The notes under the pieces were generated by a model, which did no database searches, was not told the DNA's origin, and was given only the letters and a program-made list of their open reading frames with translations. Positions 34,341-45,296 of a stretch of 64,000 nt of DNA are shown piece after piece. Location: the NCBI RefSeq assembly GCF_963259705.1, contig NC_081850.1, positions 41,687,167 to 41,751,166 of the forward strand. The letters run 5' to 3'. The first letter of the stretch is position 1, and every line of letters begins with the position of its first letter. This DNA comes from Myotis daubentonii. Lineage: Eukaryota; Chordata; Mammalia; Chiroptera; Vespertilionidae. The translations under genes were made by a program, and so were the position numbers.

Positions 34341-35336
34341 CTAGGGGCCCGGTGCACGAAATTCGTGCACTGGGTGTGGGGGGGGGGGGAGTGTCCCTCA
34401 GCCCAGCCTGCCCCCTCTCACATACTGGGAGCCCTCAGGCGTTGACCCCATCACCTTCCAATCGCAGGATCAGCCCCTTGCCCAGCCTGACGCCTGGGCC
34501 AGAGGCGTCAGGCCTGGGCAGGGGACCCTCATTTGCCCCCATCACTGGTTCTGCCCCCAGCCCAGGCCTGATGCCTCTGGCGCAGGCGTCAGGCCTGGCC
34601 AGGGGACCCACAGACCCCTCCTATTGCTGGCTCTGCCCCTTGCCCAGGCCTGACGCCTCGGCCAGAGGAGTTGACCCTCATCACCCTCCAATCACCAATC
34701 ACCAGATCGGCCCCTTGACCAGGCCTGAGGCCTCCAGCAGAGGTGTCAGGCCTGGGCAGGGGACACCCAGCTCCCCGCGGTTGCAGGCTCCACCCCTGCC
34801 CAGGCCTAACGCCTCTGGCCTAGGCGTCCGGCCCGGGCAGCGGGGACCCGCAGCTGCAGCAGCCCCGCGATTGTGGGCTTCGCGTTAGGCCCAGGCAAGG
34901 GACCCCTAGCTCCTGGGACTGCCAGCTTCGACTGTGCCCAGCTTCGACCGTGCCCAGCTCCCATCGCTGGCTACACCCCTACTTCCTGCTATCACTGGCC
35001 AGGGCGGAAAAGGCACCTGATTCTCCGATCATGGCTGGGGGGCAGGGCAAAGGCGGCCCCAAGGCCGCCTTTGCCCTGCCCCCCAGCTCTTAGCTCCCCC
35101 CTGGGTTTCCGATCACTGTCAGTGGCAGGGAGCTTCTTCCTGCTTTCCCTTTCACCTCCCTGCATTGTGCCTACATATGCAAATTAACCGCCATCTTGTT
35201 GGCAGTTAACTGCCAATCTTAGTTGGCAGTTAACTGCCAATCTTAGTTGGCAGTTAATTTGCATATAGCCCTGATTAGCCAATGAAAAGGGTATCGCCGT
35301 ACGCCAATTACCATTTTTCTCTTTTATTAGTGTAGA
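34341..35336 (-). mobile_element. HeliBat-type Helitron with GC-rich minisatellite
   Basis: Left CTAGGGGCCC after A, hairpin GTGCACGAAATTCGTGCAC; right end reads on the minus strand as TCTACACTAATAAAAGAG, followed outside by T. It split an antisense L1 3'UTR (left fragment up to 34340, right from 35337). The interior has about 95-bp repeats of AGGCCTGA-GCCTC inverted blocks and the palindromic array at 35199-35257. No transposase coding; the open frame at 34352-34888 is repeat-derived. Confidence 0.92.
35199..35257. repeat. 24-bp tandem repeat of an 18-bp perfect palindrome
   Basis: TTGGCAGTTAACTGCCAA at 35199-35216 and 35223-35240, with a third partial copy from 35247. The spacer is TCTTAG. 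It lies in the subterminal 5' region of the Helitron; its relatives at 14255 and 26420 have only a single unpalindromic version of the segment. Confidence 0.92.
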
Positions 35337-35490
35337 TTGGGATGACAGTTGTTAATAGGATCATATGGGTTTAAAGTGTACATTTCTATGATACATGATC
35401 TGTATATTGCATTGTGTGCCCACCACCCAAAGTCAAATCATCTTCCATCATCGTATATTTGTCCATATTTACTCTTTACCCTCTACCCCA
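35337..35490 (-). mobile_element. L1 3'UTR fragment, antisense
   Basis: 'ttgggatgacagttgttaat', 'ttctatgatacatgatctgt', 'cattgtgtgcccaccaccca' are the antisense L1 3'UTR, continuing from the short piece left of the Helitron. Confidence 0.78.
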
Positions 35491-35981
35491 AACTGGGTTT
35501 TTGTTGTGTGTGTTTTTACTCTTATCAGTCTACAAACCAAAACATTACATTTCCTAATAACCTTTCTTGTTGATTGGCACATCAACTTTATGTTAGACTC
35601 GTTTACTTCATATTCAGTTTGGTTTTACTCTTTCATAAATTGGGTTCAATAGTAATAACTACTGATCAGACAATTTGGAGGATTCAATGAGTCACTACCT
35701 GTAAAGTATGCTCACATGTACCTTGTTACCCAGAACACACAGTAAATGTTGTCTATCAACATTGATGTTATGTTATATAACAATTATAATATTAAATATT
35801 TTCCTACCACTCACCTGTCAAAGGCCAAAGTACAAAATAGACTTAGGAAGAGGGTTTGGTTGAATTTATTCAAGATGAGCTAACTTAAACCAAAAGGGAC
35901 TCTCCAGAAGTTCTAGGCCAGAGTACCACCAGCTTCACAGCCTCCCAGAATGAGGGTCTGAGAAGCACTACGATCCAAAGT
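35491..35981. other. Unassigned DNA
   Basis: May include further decayed L1 at its left end. No gene. Confidence 0.4.
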
Positions 35982-35997
35982 GGCTGCTTTCCTTTTT

Positions 35998-36205
35998 AAA
36001 AAGATACTTTTATTGATTTCAGTGAGGAAGGGAGAGGGAGAAAGAGATAGAAATATCAATGATGAGAGAGAATCATTGATCGGCAGCCTTCTGCATGCCC
36101 GCCACTGGGGATGGAGCCCACAACCCGGGCATGTGCCTGACCTGGAATCAAACCATGACCTCCTTGTTCATAGGTCAATGCTCAACCACTGAGCCACACC
36201 AGGCG
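35998..36205 (-). mobile_element. VES SINE with 16-bp target duplication
   Basis: Antisense VES: 'acttttattgatttcagtga', 'cagccttctgcatgcccgcc', 'ctcaaccactgagccacacc'. Flanks 35982-35997 and 36206-36221 match at 15 of 16 positions. Confidence 0.93.
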
Positions 36206-36589
36206 GGCTGCCTTCCTTTTTTATTATTTTTCCCATGCCCACATTGGTTTTGTTTCCACTTTTCATTTTATGTTTCATTCTCTCTCTGAAGGCTGACTTT
36301 CTCTGCTGATTTTACATACTTATGAAAGCAAAGAGCTACCCCAAGATTTTCTACATATCTTCTCACTTCAAACTCCCAACAAAGACAGTTTTCAAAATGT
36401 TTGCGAGCCTGGAAATGATTGGTCATCTTGAGGAAGCTGAGAGTCTGAGAAGGGCTATGGGAAGGGCAGACAGCCTGATGAATGGGCCTGTTGATTATGA
36501 CTCCAAACTACGTTGCGACCATGTCTCCTATCACTTCCCTGCAAAGTAGATGCTCCAGCCATGCTGAATTCTCAGTTCCCACAATTGCT

Positions 36590-36900
36590 ACATCTGTGGT
36601 GATTCTACACCCTTCCACATTGTTTCTTCCATCTGAATGCCTCTTACCAGCTCTCACCTAACCAACTTCTACTTATCCTTCCAAGTCAACCCGCACACAA
36701 ACACACTGATAATACCTTCACTTCCCATTTACTGCAGATGACTGAATATTTTGCATATTGTCCAATTATAGCTCCTCACACAATGTATAAACTTATATAT
36801 CTTTTCTCTGGGCTTCTTTAGGACAGGGAATCTTATTTTTAATTCATCTTCATATCTTCAACATGTAGACAATTTGTTGATTGAACACTTACATGAAAAT
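36590..36900 (+). repeat. L2 LINE 3' fragment
   Basis: 'ctgaatgcctcttaccagct', 'atccttccaagtcaaccc', and 'ctttaggacagggaatctta' follow the L2 3' consensus order. Ancient. Confidence 0.65.
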
Positions 36901-37639
36901 TAATTGTAATTTTTATTATAAAATTACATTCATCCAGTCTATTCAGGAGAATCAGCCTGAGCTTATGAAAAATCTAAATTGATAAATATTTTAAAGTAAT
37001 GCTTTTCAAAAACACACCTTTTCAGCATACACAAGTGAAACTAAAGCTAACAATTTATTAAAGAATGAGTATTCTGATAGATCTGTCTTAATTAATAAGA
37101 ACTATTAGATATAACTCTATTTGTTTCATATAAATAGACATTGCCAAAATGGTTTGGCATTGTGTGGGAATAGATTATTTCATGTAAACTAATCATTGTC
37201 TTGGCTTTCAAATCATCATATACTTTATTACATGAATAATCTATCTATCTTTTCCAGAAATGATGCAAGAGTAACTGGTTTGTGCCTGAATAAATCTGAA
37301 TATTGAACACACATAAGTCCATGTTAATAACTGTACTCTGCCTGTCTCTATTTATAAAGTTAAATACACATGGTATTTTTTAAATCATTTTAAAATCATT
37401 TTTATTGAGAATAACTATTGTAGTGTTATTGCATTTCAGTCCTTAGAACTGCCTTGTCCTTTCCTTCTCCTTTCTCCCCTTTCTATTCTTCATCTCATTC
37501 TATTTCTTCTGAAATATGACTAAAATCTAGCAACACCCCCTTGTTTGATTCTTGTAGTCTGCTGACCTCAACAGTTTTTATTCTTTCCCCTATGTCGAGT
37601 ACTCTGAAATATAGTGGTACTTGGAGTCTTCCACAAATA
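36901..37639. other. Unassigned AT-rich DNA
   Basis: No gene or confident repeat. Confidence 0.45.
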
Positions 37640-38045
37640 TTTGTTCACCTTCTGACCCAGTGAGTACACTTTCCCACTTCGCTGAAACTTGACCTCGTCA
37701 CTTGCTTTATAATGAAATATTAACATATGTGCTTGAATGGCTTATTTGACTTCTTGTGCCTGATAATCCACCACAAGAAGAGGTGGCCCCAGGTAAATGC
37801 TGCTTCTTCTGAGTGGGCCCCAGGTCAGACACATTGAGCCAACTTGAACTTAATGTACAAACTGGAGCTGAACCCAACCGATCTTGCCGCCTAAATAAGA
37901 CCAGCAAAGATGTGTCCATCATAATCAGATCTACCTGTTGACTGCAGACCTGAGAGCATGGCAATAAATTCCCACTGTTGTCAATTACTACATTTTGAGA
38001 TCATGTGTTATATAGCATTATTGTGGCAAGAACTGGCTATTATAA
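37640..38045 (+). mobile_element. MLT1-type (ERVL-MaLR) LTR remnant
   Basis: 'gacctcgtcacttgctttat', the 'cagacctgagagcatggcaa' region, AATAAATTCCCACTGTTGTC and 'ctacattttgagatcatgtg' follow the MLT1 LTR to its end near 'caagaactggctattata'. Ancient and diverged. Confidence 0.75.
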
Positions 38046-38197
38046 AATTCTTCCTGATATCACCACACTGATTCTAAAACATAAGGGGGAAAAAAGCATC
38101 AATTTTATTAAATCTAGGCATCATTCACATGACAAGACTTATATAGGCAATTAAGAGCTAAAAGAGCTGATTTTGGGTTATGATCAAGCACCTAATA

Positions 38198-38429
38198 CAG
38201 AGATGGTGAACCTTTTGAGCTCAGGGTGTCAGCATTTTGAAAAACCCTAACTTAACTCTAGTGCCGTGTCACATATAGAAATTTTTTGATATTTGCAACC
38301 ATAGTAAAACAAAGACATATTTTTGATATTTATTTTATATATTTAAATGCCATTTAACAAAGAAAAATCAACTAAAAAATGAGTTTGCGTGTCACCTCTG
38401 ACATGCAGGTCATAGGTTCGCCATCACTG
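38198..38429 (+). mobile_element. hAT MITE with perfect 8-bp target duplication
   Basis: Terminal inverted repeats: CAGAGATGGTGAACC at left and the complement of CAGTGATGGCGAACC at right. ACCTAATA is duplicated exactly at 38190-38197 and 38430-38437, diagnostic for the hAT superfamily. The 232-bp interior has no coding capacity. A sister copy is at 44739-44969. Confidence 0.95.
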
Positions 38430-38437
38430 ACCTAATA

Positions 38438-38600
38438 TATACCAGGCATTTTTTATGTGCATTATTTCTAATCCACCATTTTACAGGTAAAAAAACTGAT
38501 TCAGAAAATCTAGTTAACTTTCTCAAGGCCATGATGCTAATAAGTGGTAGGACTGACACGCAAACCTAGGTTTGTACCTTCTCCTCTCTTACACTGCACA
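38438..38600 (-). repeat. MIR SINE, antisense
   Basis: 'taccaggcattttttatgtg', 'ccattttacaggtaaaaaaa', 'tggtaggactgacacgcaaa' in antisense MIR order. The hAT element inserted in its left part. Confidence 0.78.
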
Positions 38601-38693
38601 TTAACACTTATGCTGTCAATTAAAGTGACATAATAATTAATGCAGTTCCCAGAATTAATGTCACATTCAGATATACTTTCTGTTTATTATTGA

Positions 38694-39123
38694 CTAGAGG
38701 CCCAGTGCACAAATTCATGCATGGATGGGGTCCGGCCAGCCCGCCCCACTGGGGGCCAATCGGGACTGGGCTGGCAGAGGGGAGAGGCCATGGGAGGTTG
38801 GCCGGCCGGCCCTGCCCCCTAATTTGGGGGGGGGGGCAATCGGGGATGGGGACAGCCAGGGATGGGGCCACAGGCTGATGGGGAGGTGGCCAATCAGGGG
38901 CAGGGCTAGCCATGGGGAGAAGTTGCGGGCAGTTGGCAGGCCAGCTCCACCCCTAATTAGGGTTGGGGGCTGATCAGGGGCCAGGCTGGCCAGGGGGAGA
39001 AGCTGCAGGAGGTTTGGGGGGGTACAATCAGGGCCCTGATTGGGCCCGTTGGCTGTAGCAGTGCGTGTCATAGCGACGGGTCATTCCAGTCGTTCTGGTC
39101 ACTTAGCTTTTATATATATAGTT
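38694..39123 (-). mobile_element. Nonautonomous Helitron, degraded 5' end
   Basis: Left end CTAGAGGCCC after A, hairpin decayed (GTGCACAAATTCATGCATGG). Right end retains CTTTTATATATATAG but the terminal TC is mutated. The interior is a GC-rich repeat of about 100 bp (GGCCAATC-GGG / GGGGAGAAG). Older than the elements at 14255 and 26420. Confidence 0.8.
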
Positions 39124-39627
39124 ATTTGATGGGTAGCAAATAATTTAGGATCCCTTCATATAAAAAGATAAAATATTCAAACATTTTAATTATGTACATA
39201 GTGTAATTTAACATTTTTTAAATTTAGAAATTCAATCTATTGTGTAAGTTGTCAGAGCAGGTGCAGAAGATAGTTTTTATTTACAGTATCACAAAGATAC
39301 TGAGTGTTTAAAATAAAGTAAATTTATCATTCTGTGTCTTTCCCATATCATGTTCAGTGATTGACAATTCTGTGAGTGTACAAAAAAACAACTCAGATTT
39401 GAAAAAGACCAAATGACTGTTATTTTACCATTATAAAGGGGGGAAATGTTTGAAAATATGACATAAAAATACTCCAAACAACAACTTAGTGGAATTATAG
39501 TTGAAAGATACCAATTTGAAGTACTTTCACTCTTTGATTTTTAGTCCTTTTCACCATCCAAACAAAAACTTCTTTGGATGTTTTGTGTTGATTTTTTTTG
39601 TTTTTATACAGGCATCTTTTATAAATA
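39124..39627. other. Unassigned DNA
   Basis: No gene or confident repeat. Confidence 0.45.
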
Positions 39628-39640
39628 TCATGGCTTTTCT

Positions 39641-39867
39641 TTTTTTTTCTTTTTTTAATATATTTTATTGATTTTTTACAGAGAGGAAGGGAGAGAGATA
39701 GAGAGTTAGAAACATCGATGAGAGAGAAACATCGATCAGCTGCCTCCTGCACATCTCCTACTGGGGATATGCCTGCAACCCAGGTACATGCCCCTGACCG
39801 GAATCGAACCTGGGACCCTTCAGTCCGCAGGCCGACGCTCTATCCACTGAGCCAAACCGGTTTCGGC
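39641..39867 (-). mobile_element. Young VES SINE with 13-bp target duplication
   Basis: Poly-T, 'tatattttattgatttttta', 'gcctcctgcacatctcctac', 'gaatcgaacctgggaccctt' (B box complement) and 'actgagccaaaccggtttcg'. TCATGGCTTTTCT is identical at 39628-39640 and 39868-39880. Confidence 0.97.
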
Positions 39868-39880
39868 TCATGGCTTTTCT

Positions 39881-40324
39881 AATACAGAGAATATCTAGAG
39901 AAAAGGAAGACAGAAACGTTTCTAACTCAAACAGCAGACTACTGACTGTTCTGATAGGCCACAGAGCATAATGTACCAAATATTAAACATATAACCACTG
40001 TGAGCAACAATGAGAAAAAGGACTTCACAAGAGTAGTACAATATTGTGATGGTCTTGCTTCATCCCATCTCGATGTGCCAAGAGGAAGAACATCTTAAAT
40101 ACCAATTTTCTGATAATCCACTAGGTTTATTAACATGTCAAAATCTTAGATACTTAAGGTGTCAAAGTTTAGACATTTATGGTGTCAGAAGTTGAAATTT
40201 GAAATAAGAATAAAGATCAAAGTTAGCAGTGGAGTCATGAGTTAGGCTTGATGCGGAATGCAATTCAGATTTACTGGGGGGTGGGAGACTTCCAGGCAAC
40301 TGAATAAAAAATGAGTGTTGTTTT
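39881..40324. other. Unassigned DNA
   Basis: No gene or confident repeat. Confidence 0.45.
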
Positions 40325-41090
40325 CTGCCTTAACACATGGTCTATCCTGGAATATATTCCCTGTGCATTGAAAATAATGTATATTCTGCTGATTTGGGTT
40401 GAAATGTTCTGAAAATATCAATTCAGTTTTTCTAGTCTAGTGTATAAATTAAGGCCGCTGTTCCCTTGGTGATTTTCGGTCTAGAAGATTTATCCATTGA
40501 TGTCAATGAAGTGTTAAAATCCCCTACTTTGGCTATTTCTGTCAATCTCTCCAATTATTTTCATCAAGATTTGCTTAATAAATTTGGGTGCTCCTTTGTT
40601 GGGTATATAAATGTTTACAAGGATGATATCCTCTTGTTGGATCGATCCCTTTAGAAGTATGCAATGTCCTTTGTCTCTTATTATATCATTTGTTTTAAAA
40701 GTCGGATATTAGTATTGCTACCCAAGCTTCATTTTTTTTTTCATTTTCATTTGCATGAAATATCCTTTTTCATCCCTTTCATTCAGTCTGCATGTGTCCT
40801 TCATTCTTAGGTAGGTCTCTTGTAGATAAGCATATATATGGGTATTGTGTCCTTATCCATTCAGCTACTCTGTCTTTGGATTGAAGTGTTTAATCCATTT
40901 ATATTTGAAATGATTATTGACAGGTACCTATTTATTGCTATTGTAGTCATTATAACTATATTAATGAGGTTTTTTCTTGTTTTTTTTTCCTTCTTTCTTT
41001 AACATTTCTTATACTGCTGCTTAGAAGGTAATGAACTCTTTAGCTTTTTCTTATCTGGGAAACTCTTTATTTCTTCTTTAATTTTTAATA
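40325..41090 (-). mobile_element. L1-like fragment, antisense
   Basis: 'ggtctatcctggaatatatt', 'tctgctgatttgggttgaaa', 'gtaggtctcttgtagataag' and 'aatccatttatatttgaaat' are phrases of a very common antisense L1 segment. Frames broken. Confidence 0.75.
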
Positions 41091-41815
41091 ATAGCCTGGC
41101 AACCTCAGACCAAGTGAACTCTACCTGACCTGACTTTGAATGAGATGACTGCTCTCTCCCTCATCACCACTGAGCAGAGCCCCAATCACAGAAACTGGAT
41201 GTGCTGGGTATGTGGGCTTGGCTGGCACAAGGCCAGGGCAAAGGTCAATGTTGGAGTAACACTGTGGTTTAGGGGCTGTGACCTGCCCAGAAGATTCATT
41301 TATGGCACCTTCTATAAGGAGCCTTATAAGATCCCTTCTGTTCACACATCTCAAGTGGGTCCTGCTGTTGCAACTGAGACCTTCCCCTGGAGAGAGCACA
41401 TTCAAGGTGTTCCTGTGACTGTCTGCGCCTCCCTAAGATCTGCTTTTCTGACAGAGAGGAAGAGGTCCCGCGCTTGGAGGGAGAAGGAGTAGGCCAGAAT
41501 ATGCAGGCCTGCAGCTTCCCATGTCCCCGATGGCAGGGCCAGGCTGCTCAGCTCAGTTGAGTGACAGAGCAGAGCAGTGATGGTATGGGCTAGGGGTGGG
41601 GATAGGAGAGAGGGGATATGTGGCAGAACATGGGGCAGGGCAAAGGCATGCACAAGTGCGGGAACATAGGAACACATATGTGCACATGCAGACATAATGT
41701 GTACACACAGGGAAAGGACTGGAACAGTGAGCACCCTTGTCAGGGCTCTCCTCCCTGGAAGGAATTCATTCTTTACTTGATTCTGAATCACTTTAGAATT
41801 CACTATCCTATGTAA
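41091..41815. other. Unassigned DNA containing arm A of an inverted repeat
   Basis: GC-richer than its surroundings, with a CA/TG-rich patch near 41640-41710. Its right part is inverted at 43429-43548. No recognised protein domain in the minus-strand open frame at 41402-41803. Confidence 0.4.
41680..41796 (-). repeat. Unknown dispersed repeat, inverted copy A
   Basis: The reverse complement of this segment aligns along its length to 43429-43548 with mostly single-base differences. Shared landmarks are 'gtgattcagaatcaagtaaa', 'ccttccagggaggaga' and 'gttccagtcc'. Family unknown. Confidence 0.85.
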
Positions 41816-42200
41816 TAAAAGGGAATATGCAAATTGACCCTAACCACAGTATGACTAGGAACGACCAGTGGCTATGATGCGCACTGACCATCAGGGGGCA
41901 GACACTCAATGCAGAAGCTGCCCCCTGGTGGTCAGTGCACTCCCACAAGGGGAGCACCACTCAGCCAGAAGCTGGGCTCATAGCTGACGGGCGCAGCAGT
42001 GGTGCCAGGAGCCTCTCCAGCCTCCTTGGCAGTGCTAAGGGCCCCTCAGGGGGATGTCAGCCTGCCAGTTTAGGCCGAAGCCAGCAGGCAGACGTCCCCC
42101 AAGGGGTCCCAGACTGCGAGAGGGTGCAAGCTGGGCTGTGGAACCACCCCCATCCCACAGACATCCCTCACGACATGAATGTCGTGCACCAGGCCTCTAG
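41816..42200 (+). mobile_element. Nonautonomous Helitron with CTCF-motif inverted repeat
   Basis: TC at 41816 after A, CTAG 42197-42200 before T. The 5' end ATCCTATGTAATAAAAGGG is followed by ATATGCAAATTGACC as in module B of copy 1. The 3' hairpin is CACGACAT-GA-ATGTCGTG, an altered but still perfectly paired stem. A 385-bp single-module element. Confidence 0.93.
41881..41938. repeat. 21-bp inverted repeat with CTCF-like motif pair
   Basis: Left arm 41881-41901 contains CCATCAGGGGGCAG; right arm 41918-41938 contains CTGCCCCCTGGTGG. One G-T mispair; loop 16 nt. Same structure as 5546-5599 and 54567-54616. Confidence 0.8.
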
Positions 42201-43428
42201 TAAATAAATAAAATTGTTTTGTTTGTATTTTAAATGGTGTCATTCCTGAGCATGAAGGACATTGATGATGCTGTGTAAGCATCACCACCGTCTAGTTGCA
42301 GGATGTTCCATCCCCCAAAAGGAAACCCTGCACCAACAGTACTCACTCCCCACTCCTCCTGTCCCTGGCAGCCCCTGCTCTACTCCTTTACCTGTTCTGT
42401 AGGTTCCTTATAAATTGAATCTTAAAATAGGTACCTTTTTGTGCCTGCTCACGTATTTTTGTTTGTTTTTATCTGAAATAAGATTTTTTGTTATTTGAAA
42501 GGGAAATCCCAGGTGGATTAGAGATTAGATTAAAAATAAAAATTTAAAAAAGAATCCCTTTTAGTAGTGTGTACATAATCTCAGGATAGAGTCCACTGTG
42601 CTAATTGTGACCCCAGGGCCAGAAGCAGTCAGGCCATGAGTGGCTCTTCCTGTGCCCCAAACAGAAATGAGGAAAATGCAGAAATCTGGAAAGACAAAAC
42701 ACAAGCTGCAAAGCATTCCTCATAATGAAAGACCAGAGAAACGTTTAAAATCACTGTGGTGCAGAACACTCTCAAAAGTTGGTGTTTTCTAAAGGGACAA
42801 AGGGCAAACACACTTCCAACAAGAGTCAGTGCACACACCTCTACATGGACACCCACACTGTCAACACTGGGGGTGTGCAGGGCCTGCCAAGGCTCCACAG
42901 GTGCACACCGCACCTGGCAGTGCTCCCCCTAGGGGTTACCCCACAGAACTCCTTGCACAATTGTTCAAAGATGTATTTTTGAGACTGTCCATCAGAGCAC
43001 TGATGAAATAGTCTGGAATTGGAGAAACCATTAATGTCCATGGAGAGGGATGGGTTCCACCAATCCTGGTCCACATGGAGAAGGGAAGCTGAGCAGCTGC
43101 TCAAGTGGGTGCAGGGGTCTCTACATGCCCAGATAAAGACCCCAGGGGTCCTCACATGTGACCAACTCAAAGTGAAAGAGGCAGAGTCTGAGAGGTACCC
43201 ACCAAGCCACTTTTAGGGTGGTACTTGCAAATCTGTTATCTTCTCCTTGAGGTGATGTCCAATTTTTTTTATAATGCATGAATGACTGACAGTTCTAAAA
43301 ATATTAAAGTCATATATTCAATATTATCTATTTATAACTCATCTATATAGTAAACTGTATTATTTCGTTTTTGTTCTTAAAGGAGTTAGGACAAGAAATA
43401 AGGTTTTTTATGGTACAACAATGAATAC
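42201..43428. other. Unassigned DNA
   Basis: GC-richer patches at 42600-43220 contain short open frames without recognisable domains. Possibly the interior of the unknown repeat flanked by the inverted copies. Confidence 0.35.
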
Positions 43429-43548
43429 CAAAGTGATTCAGAATCAAGTAAAGAACAAAGTCCTTCCAGGGAGGAGAACCCTGACAGGGGTGCTCACCGT
43501 TCCAGTCCTTTTCCTGTGTGTGCACATGTTGTGTCCTCATGTGCATGT
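43429..43548 (+). repeat. Unknown dispersed repeat, copy B
   Basis: Inverted relative to 41680-41796. It continues into a GT/CA-rich stretch to about 43625, which is also seen beyond copy A. Confidence 0.85.
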
Positions 43549-44229
43549 GTGTTTACCTGTGCTCCCACGCTCATGCATACATGTGAAGGTGCCTATGTGT
43601 GTTCACATGTGCATGTGTGTGTTCACTTATAGGTGTTGGGCTGGGAGGATTCCGGGGCCTGTGCCCTTCTGGAGCCTCATTTCCCTAGGGGTGGACACTG
43701 CCAGTCAGTCCTCTTCCTCCTGGCACTGTCTGTGTCCCCACATCAGACTCTCTGAAGCCCCTGCTGGAGAGCATGAGCCACCTCTGATTTTTCACTCCCG
43801 TCATCTTGCTGAAGGGAACATCTGTGTCTATAAATCTTTATTTATTTTGGATGTGTCTCTAGAAGTGGAAATTCTCAGTCTCATGTAAGCACAATTTTAA
43901 GGTGTTGGGGGTAGTTCCCTACGTTTGAGTTCACCTTGTCTAGTTTGAGCCTTGTTTGGGAAAACAGGGGTAGCAAGATCGACAGGGGAGTGGGAGGGGG
44001 AGGAAGGAGGAGGAGGGGTTGGTAAAGGGCGAGATGAAGTTATCTGAGAGTGACACACCTAGCTTGGAAGGTAAAAATCTTTATCTTATCCATAGCAAAA
44101 TTTCAAGCTTTGTTGAGCAAGTGGTAAAATAATTTTTGAGCATTTGACATTTCCTTCCAGAAGTTTGTGCCTACTCCTCCTTTGCATATATAATCTTCCA
44201 CTCTATAATCTTTCATGATTATGACAGAA
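43549..44229. other. Unassigned DNA
   Basis: The plus-strand open frame through 43421-43888 has no recognised domain. A G/A-rich patch lies at 43975-44035. Confidence 0.4.
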
Positions 44230-44695
44230 TTTATACACTCCTTTCTGTAGGGTACTTAATAGAGCATTTATACAACAACAAGCAAACAAATTGAACATTA
44301 AGGAAACAACAAAATCATGATTTAAATCATATACAAGAGAAAACCTGAAAAATACAAACACATAGGAGTAAAGAACAATGAATGTATTAACAATGAGATC
44401 AAGGAAGAAATGAATAGATACCTTGAGACAAATAAACATGAAAAAACAACAACCCAAAGTCTATGAGGACACAGTGAAAAGCAGTCCTCAATTGGAAATT
44501 CCTGACAGCACAGGCCTATCTCAAGAAACAAGAAAAATCTCAAATGAACAACCTAACTTCACATCTGAAGGAACTAGAAAAAGAACAGCAAACAAAACCA
44601 GAAGTGAGAAGAAGAAAGGAAATAATAAAGATCAGAGTAGAAATAAACAAAATAGCCGTTAAAAAAAAAAAAAAAAAAAAAAAAAAAGCAATATA

Positions 44696-45126
44696 GTCTG
44701 GCCAGTGTGGCTCAGTGGTTGAGTGTTAACCTATGAACCAGTGATGGCAAAACTTTTGAGCTCGGCGTGTCAGCATTTTGTAAAACCCTAACTTAACTCT
44801 GGTGCCATGTCACATATAGAAATTTTTTGATATTTGCAACCATAGTAAAACAAAGACTTATATTTTTGATATTTTATATATTTAAATGCCATTTAACAAA
44901 GAAAAATCAACCAAAAAAATGAGTTTGCGTGTCACCTCTGACACGCGTGCCATAGGTTCGCCATCACTGAGGGGGTCACAGTTTGATTCCTAATCAGTGC
45001 ACGTGATTGGGATGCAGGCTCAATCCCCAGTACGGGGCACGCAGGAGGCAGCTGATCAAGGATTCTCTCTCATCATTGATGTTTCTATCTCTCTCTCCCT
45101 CTTCCTTCCTTTCTAAAATCAATAAA
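44696..45126 (+). mobile_element. VES SINE interrupted by a hAT MITE
   Basis: Head TCTGGCCAGTGTGGCTCAGT to 44738, tail part from 44970 ('cacagtttgattcctaatca', 'cacgcaggaggcagctgatc', 'aaatcaataaaag'). Inserted into L1 ORF2. Confidence 0.9.
44739..44969 (+). mobile_element. hAT MITE inside VES SINE
   Basis: CAGTGATGGCAAAAC at left and the complement of CAGTGATGGCGAACC at right; interior closely matches 38198-38429. No 8-bp duplication is apparent: left flank CTATGAAC, right flank AGGGGGTC. Confidence 0.92.
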
Positions 45127-45296
45127 AGTGTATTTTTTAAAAATGCAAAAGTTTAATGACACTAAGAACTGGTTCTCTGAAAGGAGCAAACATTCTCCAG
45201 GCAAAGGCTTCTGAGCCTGAGCAAGGGTGGCCGTACCAGAGAACGCTACCTTCCCCCAAGCCTGCCCATCTGTCCCTCCCTGGTGTTCCTTTAGAT

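Larger units (their letters stand above)
44230..45190 (+). mobile_element. L1 ORF2 fragment hosting a SINE
   Basis: Sense L1 from about 44230 to 44695 ('ggcctatctcaagaaacaag', 'aagaaaggaaataataaaga'), resuming at about 45130 ('gacactaagaactggttctc'). A 27-nt A run at 44661-44687 lies within it. The frame is broken. Confidence 0.8.

Noticed and set aside
34352..34888. 178-residue proline-rich open frame
   Set aside because: Lies in the GC-rich repeats of a Helitron and starts within its terminator hairpin.
41402..43888. Two related open frames on opposite strands sharing an N-terminal sequence
   Set aside because: The similarity is explained by the inverted nucleotide repeat; no domain is recognisable and frames diverge outside it.
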